NCBI RefSeq assembly: GCF_900187425.1
Contig: NZ_FYDJ01000024.1
Location: 1-64,000, forward strand
Reading direction: 5' to 3'
From: Pseudomonas sp. Irchel s3h14
GTDB lineage: Bacteria > Pseudomonadota > Gammaproteobacteria > Pseudomonadales > Pseudomonadaceae
DNA: 64,000 nt
Shown here piece by piece: positions 26,077-35,238 of the stretch. Positions within the stretch are counted from its first letter, which is position 1. Every line of letters begins with the position of its first letter. Under the pieces are notes generated by a model, which searched no databases, had not been told where the DNA came from, and saw only the letters and a list, made by a program, of their open reading frames with translations. The position numbers were made by a program, and so were the translations under genes.

Positions 26077-26265
26077 ATGACTGTAAAAGTAACTGAACGC
26101 GACGATTCACATAAGTCCCACGAAGGCGTAGCCGCCGGTATCCGGATCTGGGACGTGCACCAACAAGACATGCTGGTGGGGATGTTCCACTCCGAAACCG
26201 ATGCCCACAGCTACAAGGCCGAACTGGAAAAACTGGAGCAGCAACGAGAGCTCCAATCCGCATAA
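26077..26265 (+). CDS. Conserved small protein, 62 residues, unknown function
   Basis: The small soluble protein is rich in charged residues (MTVKVTERDDSHKSHEGVAA, then GIRIWDVHQQDMLVGMFHSETDAHSYKAELEKLEQQREL). It looks like a short beta hairpin region followed by a helix. No membrane segment, metal-binding cluster or known motif is recognised. GGAG lies 9 bases upstream of the ATG and a strong terminator follows, which supports a real monocistronic gene. The long structured leader suggests regulation. Confidence 0.75.
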   Translation: MTVKVTERDDSHKSHEGVAAGIRIWDVHQQDMLVGMFHSETDAHSYKAELEKLEQQRELQSA

Positions 26266-26280
26266 GCAATGACAGCATTG

Positions 26281-26318
26281 AAAACGACAAACCCCGCCAT
26301 GAGCGGGGTTTGTCGTTG
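26281..26318. terminator. Bidirectional rho-independent terminator
   Basis: The stem AACGACAAACCCCGC/GCGGGGTTTGTCGTT with a 5-base loop is very strong. A-rich on the left and T-rich on the right, it serves the small ORF and the convergent DUF2058 gene. Confidence 0.92.
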
Positions 26319-26335
26319 TTGCAGTCTTTAACGGC

Positions 26336-26878
26336 TTACCACATCAGATCGTCCGGGATCTGATAGGCGGCGTACGGATCGTCCTCGGCAGCGACTTCTT
26401 CGGTCTTCACGTTCATCTGCACGATACGCTGTGGATCGCGCTCCTGGATCTTCAGGGCCGCTTCACGCGGAATGACTTCGTAGCCGCCGGCGTGGTGCAC
26501 GATGGCCAGCGAACCGCTGCTGAGCTTGTTGCGCATCAGCGTGTTGACGCAGATGCGCTTGACCTTCTTGTCGTCGACGAAGTTGTAGTAGTCCTCGGTC
26601 GTGAGCTTCGGCAGACGCGAGACTTCGATCAACTGTTTGACCTGAGCAGCGCGAGCCTTGGCCTCGGCCTTCTCCTGTTGCTGACGGTTCAGCTCCTGAT
26701 CGCGCTTGACCTTCTCGGCCATGGCTTCCTGAGCCGCCCGCTGCTGCGAGTCATCAAGTTCGATCTGACCTTTGTGGGCCAGACGCTGCTGTTTCTGCTT
26801 CTCTTTGCCGACCTGTTTGGCCTGCTTCTGGTTGACCAGCCCTGCTTTGAGCAACTGGTCGCGAAGGGAAATGCTCAT
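26336..26878 (-). CDS. DUF2058 family protein (YaiL-like)
   Basis: The highly charged 180-residue cytosolic protein starts MSISLRDQLLKAGLVNQKQAKQV. A coiled-coil-like Lys/Gln/Ala-rich segment follows (about 25-80), then the YNFVDDKKVKRICV and IVHHAGGYEVIPREAA region typical of YaiL/DUF2058 proteins. It ends IPDDLMW. Function is unknown; some family members are called nucleoprotein/polynucleotide-binding. It lies 28 bases downstream of mazG on the same strand. Confidence 0.88.
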   Translation of the reverse strand: MSISLRDQLLKAGLVNQKQAKQVGKEKQKQQRLAHKGQIELDDSQQRAAQEAMAEKVKRDQELNRQQQEKAEAKARAAQVKQLIEVSRLPKLTTEDYYNFVDDKKVKRICVNTLMRNKLSSGSLAIVHHAGGYEVIPREAALKIQERDPQRIVQMNVKTEEVAAEDDPYAAYQIPDDLMW

Positions 26879-26906
26879 GGTGCTTATTACTCACTTAGGC
26901 AACTGC

Positions 26907-27740
26907 TCAACCGCAGCTGGGCAAATTCTTTTCCTGACGTTTGGCTTCGCCCCACAAGGCGTCCAACTCTTCGAGGGTGCAATCTTCTATGGGACGGTGG
27001 GTGTCGCGCAATGCCTGTTCGATAAAACGGAAGCGTCTTTCAAACTTGCTGTTGGCGCCACGCAGTGCAGTTTCGGGATCGACCTTGAGATGACGCGCCA
27101 GATTGACCACGGAAAACAACAGATCACCGACTTCATCGGCAATCGCTGCCGAGTCATTGTCGGCCATGGCTTCGAGCACTTCATCGAGCTCTTCGCGCAC
27201 TTTGTCGAGCACCGGCAAGGCGTCAGGCCAGTCGAACCCGACCTGCCCTGCGCGCTTCTGCAACTTCGCCGAACGGGATAATGCCGGCAGAGCTGCGGGC
27301 ACGTCGTCGAGCAACGACAACTGCGTTGGCGTGGATGATTTCTCGGCGCGCTCTTCAGCCTTGATCTCTTCCCAGCGCTGCTTGACCTGCTCTTCATTCA
27401 GACGCGGAACATCCAGCGGCGCATACAGATCACCGGTAGGAAACACGTGAGGATGACGGCGAATCAGCTTGCGAGTGATGCTGTCGATGACACCGGCGAA
27501 TTCGAAGCGCCCTTCTTCCCGTGCCAGCTGGCTGTAATAAACCACCTGGAACAGCAAATCCCCCAACTCACCCTGCAAGTGATCGAAGTCACCGCGCTCG
27601 ATGGCGTCGGCGACTTCGTAGGCTTCCTCAAGGGTGTGCGGGACGATGGTTTCGTAGGTTTGCTTGATGTCCCACGGGCAGCCGTACTGCGGGTCGCGCA
27701 GACGGCTCATCAGGTGCAGCAAGTCTTCAAGTGAATACAT
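26907..27740 (-). CDS. mazG: Nucleoside triphosphate pyrophosphohydrolase
   Basis: The 277-residue enzyme has two MazG repeats. The first has CPWD, TLEEAYEVADAIE and ELGDLLFQVVYYS; the second has LDKVREELDEVLEAM and IADEVGDLLFSVVNLARH. The EExxE and ExxD metal-binding residues are present in both. It hydrolyses NTPs and dNTPs to monophosphates, and in E. coli lowers (p)ppGpp. Its position just downstream of relA fits that link. Confidence 0.95.
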   Translation of the reverse strand: MYSLEDLLHLMSRLRDPQYGCPWDIKQTYETIVPHTLEEAYEVADAIERGDFDHLQGELGDLLFQVVYYSQLAREEGRFEFAGVIDSITRKLIRRHPHVFPTGDLYAPLDVPRLNEEQVKQRWEEIKAEERAEKSSTPTQLSLLDDVPAALPALSRSAKLQKRAGQVGFDWPDALPVLDKVREELDEVLEAMADNDSAAIADEVGDLLFSVVNLARHLKVDPETALRGANSKFERRFRFIEQALRDTHRPIEDCTLEELDALWGEAKRQEKNLPSCG

Positions 27741-27787
27741 CGATCAGTCTCTAAATCCGGTACGCAGTGTGCTTGGCAAACCTCAAT

Positions 27788-27864
27788 CCTGTAGGAGCCG
27801 AGCTTGCTCGCGATGGCGGTGTGTCAGGTAAATCGCTATCGCGAGCAAGCTCAGCTCCTACAGG
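27788..27864. repeat. REP doublet (family 1)
   Basis: CCTGTAGGAGCCGAGCTTGC faces GCAAGCTCAGCTCCTACAGG. One internal base pair differs between the arms. Located between relA and mazG. Confidence 0.88.
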
Positions 27865-27872
27865 GATCGGTT

Positions 27873-30116
27873 TCATGGGGTCCGGTTACGACGGGTTTCG
27901 ATGATGTTCGGCAACTGGGAAATCCGCCCCAGCAACCGCCCCAGTGCATCCAGTCCCGGAATCTCGATGGTCAGGGACATCAACGCGGTGTTGTCCTCTT
28001 TGTTCGAGCGGGTGTTGACCGCCAGCACGTTGATCCGCTCGTTGAGCAGCACTTGCGAAACGTCACGCAGCAGACCGGAGCGGTCGTAGGCGCGGATGAT
28101 GATGTCCACCGGATAGGTGAGCACCGGCACCGGGCCCCAGCTGACCTGGATGATCCGCTCGGGCTCGCGCCCGCCCAGTTGCAGCACCGAGGCGCAGTCC
28201 TGACGGTGAATACTCACGCCGCGGCCCACGGTGATGTAACCGACGATCGCATCCCCCGGCAGCGGCTGGCAGCAACCGGCCATCTGGGTCATCAGGTTGC
28301 CGACGCCCTGGATCTGGATGTCGCCGCGCTTGCCCGGTTTGTAACCGGTGGCCTTGCGTGGAATCAGTTCCAGCTGTTCGTTGCCGCGCTCCGGTTCGAC
28401 CAGTTGCTGCGCCAGGTTCACCAGTTGTGCCAGACGTAAATCGCCTGCGCCCAACGCAGCGAACATGTCCTCGGCGGTTTTCATGTTGGCCTTCTCGGCC
28501 AGCTTGTCGAAATCTACCGCTGGCAGACCGAGGCGGTTGAGTTCGCGCTCCAGCAAGGTTTTACCGGCGGCGACGTTCTGATCGCGCGCCTGCAATTTGA
28601 ACCAGTGAACGATCTTCGCCCGCGCCCGCGAGGTGGTGATGTAACCCAGGTTCGGGTTCAGCCAGTCGCGGCTCGGGGTGCCGTGCTTGCTGGTGATGAT
28701 CTCGACCTGTTCACCGGTTTGCAGGCTGTAGTTGAGCGGCACGATGCGCCCGTTGATCTTCGCGCCACGGCAGTTGTGACCGATTTCGGTGTGCACGCGG
28801 TAGGCGAAGTCCAGCGGCGTCGCGCCCTTCGGCAAGTCGATGGCGTGACCGTCCGGGGTGAAGATGTAGACCCGGTCCGGTTCGATATCGACCCGCAGTT
28901 GTTCGGCAAGGCCGCCAATGTCGCCCAGTTCTTCGTGCCACTCGAGGACCTGACGCAGCCAGGAGATTTTCTCTTCGTAGTGATTGGAGCTGGACTTGAC
29001 GTCGGTGCCTTTGTACTTCCAGTGCGCGCAAACCCCCAGTTCGGCTTCTTCGTGCATCGCGTGGGTACGGATCTGCACTTCCAGCACCTTGCCCTCGGGG
29101 CCGATTACCGCAGTGTGCAGCGAGCGGTAGCCGTTCTCTTTAGGGTTGGCGATGTAGTCGTCGAATTCTTTCGGGATGTGCCGCCACAGGGTGTGGACGA
29201 TACCGAGCGCGGTGTAGCAGTCGCGCATTTCCGGCACCAGCACGCGAACCGCGCGCACGTCGTAGATCTGGCTGAACTCCAGACCCTTGCGCTGCATTTT
29301 GCGCCAGATCGAATAGATGTGTTTGGCACGGCCACTGATGTCGGCATCGACGCCGGTCGCGGTCAGCTCATTCTTCAGTTGGCTCATCACGTCAGCGATA
29401 AAGCGCTCGCGATCCAGACGCCGCTCATGCAGCAACTTGGCGATCTGCTTGTACTGATCGGGTTCAAGGTAACGGAAGGACAAGTCCTCCAGTTCCCACT
29501 TGATGTGACCGATACCGAGACGGTGAGCCAAAGGCGCGTAGATGTCGAAGACTTCACGGGCGACGCGGTTGCGTTTTTCGTCATCGGCGGTTTTCACCGC
29601 ACGGATCGCGCAGGTGCGTTCGGCCAGTTTGATCAGCGCAACGCGAACGTCGTCGACCATGGCGACCAGCATCTTGCGCAGGTTCTCGACCTGGCCCTGC
29701 GTGCCCAGCACCAGGGATTGACGGGGGCTGAGGCTGGCGCTGATCGCCGCCATGCGCAACACACCGTCGATGAGTTTGGCGACCACCGGACCGAAGCGCT
29801 GGCTGACCGCCGGCAATTCAATCTGGCCTTCGCGCACGCCGCGATACAGGATCGCGGCAACCAACGAATCCTGATCGAGTTTGAGGTCGGCGAGAATCTC
29901 GGCGATCTCAAGGCCCGTGCGGAAACTCGAGGTCCCTTCGGACCACAGGTTTTTCGCCGCATTGGCTTGCTGTTCGGCCTGTCGAGCGAACTCGCAGGCT
30001 TCCTTCAAGGCTTCGCGATCCAGTGCCGGATCGACACTGACCGCGTGATCGAGCCAAGCCTCGAGATTGATACTGCCGTCGGTGTTGATCGGCTGGTGTG
30101 CTCTCACCTGTACCAT
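27873..30116 (-). CDS. relA: (p)ppGpp synthetase RelA
   Basis: The 747-residue ribosome-associated enzyme makes pppGpp from GTP and ATP when uncharged tRNA enters the A site. The pseudo-hydrolase domain (about 50-200) lacks the HD-metal motif (AAILYRGVREG), as expected of RelA rather than SpoT. The synthetase domain (about 240-390) has YDVRAVRVLV and ENGYRSLHTAV. TGS (DLPKGATPLDFAYRVH), a zinc-finger/CC region (CCQPLPGD) and a C-terminal ACT domain (YPVDIIIRAYDRSGLL) follow. GGAAGG precedes the ATG. It lies downstream of rlmD. Confidence 0.97.
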   Translation of the reverse strand: MVQVRAHQPINTDGSINLEAWLDHAVSVDPALDREALKEACEFARQAEQQANAAKNLWSEGTSSFRTGLEIAEILADLKLDQDSLVAAILYRGVREGQIELPAVSQRFGPVVAKLIDGVLRMAAISASLSPRQSLVLGTQGQVENLRKMLVAMVDDVRVALIKLAERTCAIRAVKTADDEKRNRVAREVFDIYAPLAHRLGIGHIKWELEDLSFRYLEPDQYKQIAKLLHERRLDRERFIADVMSQLKNELTATGVDADISGRAKHIYSIWRKMQRKGLEFSQIYDVRAVRVLVPEMRDCYTALGIVHTLWRHIPKEFDDYIANPKENGYRSLHTAVIGPEGKVLEVQIRTHAMHEEAELGVCAHWKYKGTDVKSSSNHYEEKISWLRQVLEWHEELGDIGGLAEQLRVDIEPDRVYIFTPDGHAIDLPKGATPLDFAYRVHTEIGHNCRGAKINGRIVPLNYSLQTGEQVEIITSKHGTPSRDWLNPNLGYITTSRARAKIVHWFKLQARDQNVAAGKTLLERELNRLGLPAVDFDKLAEKANMKTAEDMFAALGAGDLRLAQLVNLAQQLVEPERGNEQLELIPRKATGYKPGKRGDIQIQGVGNLMTQMAGCCQPLPGDAIVGYITVGRGVSIHRQDCASVLQLGGREPERIIQVSWGPVPVLTYPVDIIIRAYDRSGLLRDVSQVLLNERINVLAVNTRSNKEDNTALMSLTIEIPGLDALGRLLGRISQLPNIIETRRNRTP

Positions 30117-30239
30117 CTTGCTTACCTTCCCTACGACGCAGATTCAATGCGTCAAATCGCTGACCTTCGTTGCCCGTGCGCCCACATCAGGGCCGGTACG
30201 CGGCTGCACGGGCGGGCCAGTCGGACCAGACGAGCCGTC

Positions 30240-31592
30240 CTAGCTCGCTTCAAATAACGCCATGGCCTCGACATGTGCCGTCTGAGGAAACATATCGAGA
30301 ATCCCGGCACGTTTTAACCGGTAGCCCTGCTTGATCAATTCGACCGTATCGCGCGCCAGCGTTGCCGGATTGCACGACACATACACCAACCGCTTGGCGC
30401 CCAGGGACGCAAGCTTGCGCACTGCCTCGAAAGCACCGTCACGCGGTGGGTCCAAGAGTACCGCACAAAAGCCTTCGCGCGCCCATTCGGCATCGGCCAA
30501 AGGCTGGGATAAATCGGCCTGAAAAAACTCCGCATTATGAAGATTGTTGCTAGCAGCGTTTGCAGCTGCCCGCTCGACCATCGCCTGCACACCCTCCACC
30601 GCCACCACTTCGCGAACGACCTTGGCCAGCGGTAAGGCAAAGTTACCCAAACCACAGAATAGATCGAGAACGCGTTCATCCGCCGTCGGTTTCAGCCAGT
30701 CCAGCGCCTGGGCGATCATCGCTTCGTTGACCCCGGCGTTGACCTGGATGAAATCTCCCGGTCGGTACGCCAGGTTCAAATCCCACTGTTCAAGTCGATA
30801 ACCCAACGACTGGTCAGCCTCGACCGGTTGCGGTTCTCCGTCACCGTGCAGCCACAATTGGGCTTCATGGAAGGCGCAGAAATCCTTGAGGATCGTCATG
30901 TCGGCGTCGGACAGCGGCGCCATGTGCCGCAACAACACCGCCAACGACGAGCCGCTGAACAATTCCACATGCCCCAGCGCCTGAGGTTTGCTCAAGCGTC
31001 GCAACATCTCCGGCAAGCGGGTCATGATCGGCTGCAAGGGTTGTACCAGCACCGTGCATTCGTTGATCGCAACGATGTCCTGACTGCCGGCGGCGCGGAA
31101 ACCGACTTCGAGTTTTTTCGCCTTCATGTCCCAGCGCACCGCCACTCGGGCGCGACGCCGGTAACCGAATTCCGGACCGCTCAACGGCGCGGCCCATTCT
31201 TCGGGTTCGACACCGGCGACCTTCGACAACTGCTCGGCGAGCATGCGCTGTTTCAGGGCGAGTTGTTCGTTGTGCGGCAGATGTTGCACGCTGCAACCGC
31301 CACAGCGACCGGCATGCGGACACGGTGCCGGGCGGCGCAGTTCGCTGGCCTGGAACACCCGTTCGGTGCGCGCCTCGACCACTTTGCCGTGGGCGCCCAA
31401 CACACGCGCTTCGACTTCTTCACCGGCCAAAGCGCCGATGACGAACCAGGTGCGACCTTCAAAAAACGCGATACCGCGACCGTCATTAGCCAGGCGCTCG
31501 ATACTCAAGCGCTGCTTTTTGCCGGTCGGAATTTGCGGGGCCTTGCTGCCGCCGGTGGGCTGGAAGCGCAGGCCTCTCTCTTGCTTGGCCAT
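30240..31592 (-). CDS. rlmD: 23S rRNA (uracil1939-C5)-methyltransferase
   Basis: The 450-residue enzyme has an N-terminal TRAM domain (SIERLANDGRGIAFFEGRTWFVIGAL) and the iron-sulfur cluster cysteines in CPHAGRCGGC. The Rossmann methyltransferase domain has VLDLFCGLGNFALPLA, and the catalytic Cys is in VYVSCNPATLARD. It methylates 23S rRNA at U1939 using SAM. Its start overlaps the cysM stop by one base, so the genes are coupled; relA follows 123 bases later. Confidence 0.97.
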   Translation of the reverse strand: MAKQERGLRFQPTGGSKAPQIPTGKKQRLSIERLANDGRGIAFFEGRTWFVIGALAGEEVEARVLGAHGKVVEARTERVFQASELRRPAPCPHAGRCGGCSVQHLPHNEQLALKQRMLAEQLSKVAGVEPEEWAAPLSGPEFGYRRRARVAVRWDMKAKKLEVGFRAAGSQDIVAINECTVLVQPLQPIMTRLPEMLRRLSKPQALGHVELFSGSSLAVLLRHMAPLSDADMTILKDFCAFHEAQLWLHGDGEPQPVEADQSLGYRLEQWDLNLAYRPGDFIQVNAGVNEAMIAQALDWLKPTADERVLDLFCGLGNFALPLAKVVREVVAVEGVQAMVERAAANAASNNLHNAEFFQADLSQPLADAEWAREGFCAVLLDPPRDGAFEAVRKLASLGAKRLVYVSCNPATLARDTVELIKQGYRLKRAGILDMFPQTAHVEAMALFEAS

Positions 31593-32494
31593 CAGTTGGG
31601 CGCGTCGAAAATGCCGGTCGACAAGTAACGGTCGCCACGGTCGCAGATGATCGCGACGATCACCGCGTTTTCAACTTCTTTGGACAGACGCAGCATCGCT
31701 GCCACCGCACCGCCCGAGGACACGCCACAGAAGATGCCTTCTTCACGAGCCAGACGACGGGTCACGTCTTCGGCTTCGCTTTGCGCCATGTCGACGATCC
31801 GGTCCACGCGCTCGGCCTGGTAGATCTTCGGCAGGTATTCCTGCGGCCAGCGACGGATACCCGGAATCGCCGAGCCTTCCATCGGTTGCAGACCGATGAT
31901 CTGCACGCTCTCGTTCTGCTCTTTCAAGTAGCGCGAGACGCCCATGATGGTACCGGTGGTGCCCATGGAGCTGACGAAATGGGTGATGGTGCCTTCGGTC
32001 TGACGCCAGATTTCCGGGCCGGTGGTGGTGTAGTGCGCTTCCGGGTTGTCGCCGTTGGCGAACTGATCCAGCACCTTGCCGCGGCCTTCGGCTTCCATTC
32101 GCTGAGCGAGGTCGCGGGCGCCTTCCATGCCCTCTTCCTGGGTGACCAGAATCAGCTCGGCACCATACGCCGTCATGGCGGCCTTACGTTCGGCGCTGGA
32201 GTTGTCCGGCATGATCAGGATCATCTTGTAACCCTTGATCGCGGCAGCCATCGCCAGAGCGATCCCGGTGTTACCCGAGGTCGCTTCGATCAGCGTATCG
32301 CCGACGTGGATCTGCCCCCGCAATTCAGCGCGAGTGATCATCGACAGCGCCGGACGGTCCTTGACCGAACCCGCCGGGTTATTCCCTTCGAGCTTGAGCA
32401 AAAGGGTATTGCTGGTGGCGCCAGGCAGGCGCTGCAAACGGACCAGCGGAGTGTTGCCGACGCAATCGGCGATGGTTGGGTACTGCAAGGTCAT
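31592..32494 (-). CDS. cysM: Cysteine synthase B
   Basis: The 300-residue PLP enzyme makes cysteine from O-acetylserine and sulfide or thiosulfate. The PLP lysine is in GSVKDRPA, the phosphate loop is SSMGTTGTIMG, and TSGNTGIALA binds the substrate carboxylate. The shorter length and the loops fit CysM rather than CysK. The ATG at 32494 (MTLQYPTIADCVGNTPLV) is preferred to an upstream extension of 22 codons. In PAO1 the gene upstream of it is pirA; here it is a nuclease gene. Confidence 0.95.
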   Translation of the reverse strand: MTLQYPTIADCVGNTPLVRLQRLPGATSNTLLLKLEGNNPAGSVKDRPALSMITRAELRGQIHVGDTLIEATSGNTGIALAMAAAIKGYKMILIMPDNSSAERKAAMTAYGAELILVTQEEGMEGARDLAQRMEAEGRGKVLDQFANGDNPEAHYTTTGPEIWRQTEGTITHFVSSMGTTGTIMGVSRYLKEQNESVQIIGLQPMEGSAIPGIRRWPQEYLPKIYQAERVDRIVDMAQSEAEDVTRRLAREEGIFCGVSSGGAVAAMLRLSKEVENAVIVAIICDRGDRYLSTGIFDAPN

Positions 32495-32602
32495 GGCGTA
32501 TTCGCAATCCAGACTGCGGGGGCGCCTATCATACCGGCAAACCTTCGAAGGCCATATCACGCAAAGTACGGTGCTTATGGTTTATGGGAATAAGGAGCTG
32601 GA

Positions 32603-33625
32603 TCAGTACTCTTCGCCTTGCGCGACATTCAATGCATAGAACTCATGCAACTTGGCCTGCAACAACTGTTTGTCCGGTAGCTGGACCTGATATTCAGCGA
32701 TCAGCGCTGGCGACAGGCTGCGGTTAAGGGCGTATTCGACCACCTCGTCATCCTTGCTGGCGCAGAGCAACACACCGATGGCCGGATTTTCGTGGGGTTT
32801 GCGCTCCTTGCGATCCAGCGCTTCCAAATAGAAGTTCAGCTTGCCCAAATACTCTGGTTTAAAACGACCGACCTTAAGCTCAATGGCTACAAGACAATTA
32901 AGGCCACGGTGGAAGAACAGCAGATCCAGGGCAAAATCACACCCACCCACTTGAAGCGGATACTCGGAACCGACAAAGCAGAAATCGCGGCCGAGCTCGC
33001 TCAGGAATTCTTTGAGGCGCGCCATCAACCCTTTATGCAGATCAGTTTCGGCATGGCCACCCGGCAGGTCGAGAAACTCAAGCATGTAGGCGTCGCGGAA
33101 TATCTCAAGCGCTGCCGGGTGGGCTTGTCTCAGCACTGCTGAGATTTTTGCTGGTTGGGTCACGCTTCGTTCGAACAGTGCAGTCTTGAACTGACGCTCT
33201 AGTTCGCGCTTCGACCATTTTTCCTGAACTGCCAAACGGACGTAGAACTCCCGCTCTTCCGGCCGTTTACTCTGGCTGAAAATGATCAGGTTGTGCGACC
33301 AGGACAATTGTCGCACCAGTGGTGCGACTTTCTCTTCAGCGTGATAGGTCTCATAGAACTGGCGCATGCGAAACAAGTTCGACCGGGTAAACCCGCGCAA
33401 CCCTGGTTGAGTCTGAGCCAGATGCTCGGCCAATTGACTGACCACAGAATCGCCCCACTCAGCCTGTTTCAGCTTGCGACTGATGTAAGCACCCACCTGC
33501 CAATACAGCTCGATCAGCTGGGTATTCACCGCCTGCATGGCCTGCTGTTTGGCACTGTGAATCAGCGCAAGCACTTCATTGAAACGGTCGTCGGTTGTGC
33601 TGCCGGGGACGCTGGATGCATTCAT
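32603..33625 (-). CDS. PDDEXK nuclease domain protein (YhcG/DUF1016)
   Basis: The 340-residue protein has a helical N-terminal DUF1016 domain (LIHSAKQQAMQAVNTQLIELYWQVGAYISRK, SRSNLFRMRQFYETY-like region) and a C-terminal PD-(D/E)xK nuclease fold. In the nuclease fold DFALDLLFFHRGLNCLVAIELKVG supplies the Asp, Glu and Lys, and Q follows in ALDRK. YhcG proteins are accessory and often lie near restriction or other defence genes. It is alone here between cysM and pirS, at the locus that holds pirA in PAO1. GGAG precedes the ATG. A role in DNA processing or defence is inferred. Confidence 0.88.
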   Translation of the reverse strand: MNASSVPGSTTDDRFNEVLALIHSAKQQAMQAVNTQLIELYWQVGAYISRKLKQAEWGDSVVSQLAEHLAQTQPGLRGFTRSNLFRMRQFYETYHAEEKVAPLVRQLSWSHNLIIFSQSKRPEEREFYVRLAVQEKWSKRELERQFKTALFERSVTQPAKISAVLRQAHPAALEIFRDAYMLEFLDLPGGHAETDLHKGLMARLKEFLSELGRDFCFVGSEYPLQVGGCDFALDLLFFHRGLNCLVAIELKVGRFKPEYLGKLNFYLEALDRKERKPHENPAIGVLLCASKDDEVVEYALNRSLSPALIAEYQVQLPDKQLLQAKLHEFYALNVAQGEEY

Positions 33626-33748
33626 GCCGAACTCCTGGAGGACGAGGAAAAACGCGAGTCTATTCCGTCAAGTCAGGCTTAAGGTGTCGGCAATACCCTT
33701 TAGGAAAGGTCGTACAAAATAACGGGAACGCTCCGGCAAAATCAAAAT

Positions 33749-33882
33749 GGTGGTGTCAGTGACGACGCCATCGCGAGCAAGCTCGCTCCCACAGGGGATC
33801 GGGTTGTTCACACTATTTGTGGTTGGCACCGTTCCTCTGTGGGAGCGAGCTTGCTCGCGATGGCGTCGTCACTGACACCACC
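33749..33882. repeat. REP doublet with perfect 46-bp arms (family 1)
   Basis: The left arm 33749-33794 (starting GGTGGTGTCAGTGACGACGC) is the exact reverse complement of 33837-33882, with a 42-base spacer. The right half overlaps the last codons of pirS. A perfect match this long points to recent formation or gene conversion. Confidence 0.95.
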
Positions 33883-35238
33883 CTCATCAGCCACCAACCG
33901 CATATTCAGCCGCAACCCGGCCCCAGTGTTCTCAGCCCACAAACTCCCGCCCTGCCGCTGCACCGCATTCCTCGCAATGCTCAACCCCAACCCGAACCCG
34001 CCATCCCCCGGCCGCGATCCGTCGAGCCGAATAAACGGGCAGAAGATCCGTTCAAGATCCGCCTCAGCCACCCCGCCGCCCTCATCTTCCAGCCACACAT
34101 GCCAGAAATCGCCATCACGCTGCCCACCAAGGCGTACAACGCCGCCCTGCGGTGAATGACGAATGGCATTGCGCAGGATGTTTTCCAGCGCTTGAGCCAA
34201 CGTATTGAGATGGCCGCGCACCCAGCAGGACGAATCCACCGCGCACTGCAACTGGCTCGTCGGCCAACCACTTTCATAGCAGGCATTTTCCGTGAGCATT
34301 TCCCACAACGCCTGAACCTGGATCGATTCGTCGGGCAGCGGCGCGCGCTCGGTGTCGAGCCAGGCCAGTTGCAGGGTGTCTTCCACCAGACGTTGCATGC
34401 CATCGACCTCTCGGCCAATGCGCTCGCGCAATTGCGTCAACCCCTGCTCGCTTTCGCTGGCCACCCGCAGGCGACTCAGTGGTGTGCGCAATTCGTGGGA
34501 CAGATCGCGCAACAGTTGTTGTTGCAGGGCCACCGTGCTTTGCAGGCGCTCGGACATGTGATCGAAGGCACGGCCCAGTTCACCCAGCTCATCCGGGCGG
34601 TTGGTGATGCGGCTCGACAACCGCACGTTCAACTGGTCGGCACGCCAAGCATTGGCCTGTTCGCGCAGACTGTTCAAAGGCACAACCAGCAACCGATACA
34701 GACCGACGCACAACAGAAAGGTGAACAGTCCGGGAATCACCCCGTTGGTGATCACCCGCCAGAACACCCGGTAACGGCCGGGCACGAAACGCTGGGGCAG
34801 TTCGATCACCAGACTGCCAGCGGACGGATCGTTGGGAAAAGGCACCCTCAACCACGGCAGGCCTTTGGTATGGCGACTCGTCGGCCAATCCAGACCGCGT
34901 AAAAAGGTCAGGCGCTGGGTTTCTTTTTCCGTCAGCGGGTAACTGCTCAATGACTGCAAATCGCCGCCAATCACACCGACCCATGTCGACTCGCGTTGGC
35001 CGACGCTCTGCAACCAGGCATCGACGCCTGCACTCTGGCGCTGATTCCACGCCTGCTCGGCCTCGGCGGCGTAGCGCATCAGCGTGACCCGTGCCTCGTC
35101 GGACAGGAACAGGTTTTTCTTTTCCATGTAGCGCCCCCAGGACCAACTGAGCCAGATCATCAGCAGACAGAACGCCACCAACAAACACGCCAGTTTCCAG
35201 AACAGCGAATGTCTGCCCGGCAGGTCAGTCAACTTCAT
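33808..35238 (-). CDS. pirS: Sensor histidine kinase PirS-like
   Basis: The inner-membrane kinase of about 476 residues has a transmembrane helix (LFWKLACLLVAFCLLMIWLSW), a periplasmic sensor of about 130 residues and a second helix (GLFTFLLCVGLYRLLVV). HAMP, HisKA (RDLSHELRTPLSRLR) and HATPase (GFGLGLSIARNAV) follow. In PAO1 PirRS sits beside gacS and controls the enterobactin receptor pirA. The ATG at 35238 overlaps pirR by 14 bases. The last roughly 20 residues (after RLVADEGG) are encoded by the REP arm, so the natural C-terminus has been replaced or extended. pirA itself is absent from the window. Confidence 0.85.
   Translation of the reverse strand: MKLTDLPGRHSLFWKLACLLVAFCLLMIWLSWSWGRYMEKKNLFLSDEARVTLMRYAAEAEQAWNQRQSAGVDAWLQSVGQRESTWVGVIGGDLQSLSSYPLTEKETQRLTFLRGLDWPTSRHTKGLPWLRVPFPNDPSAGSLVIELPQRFVPGRYRVFWRVITNGVIPGLFTFLLCVGLYRLLVVPLNSLREQANAWRADQLNVRLSSRITNRPDELGELGRAFDHMSERLQSTVALQQQLLRDLSHELRTPLSRLRVASESEQGLTQLRERIGREVDGMQRLVEDTLQLAWLDTERAPLPDESIQVQALWEMLTENACYESGWPTSQLQCAVDSSCWVRGHLNTLAQALENILRNAIRHSPQGGVVRLGGQRDGDFWHVWLEDEGGGVAEADLERIFCPFIRLDGSRPGDGGFGLGLSIARNAVQRQGGSLWAENTGAGLRLNMRLVADEGGVSDDAIASKLAPTEERCQPQIV

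Noticed and set aside
28605..30257. 550-residue open frame antisense to relA
   Set aside because: It overlaps the whole of relA and has composition typical of a shadow frame.
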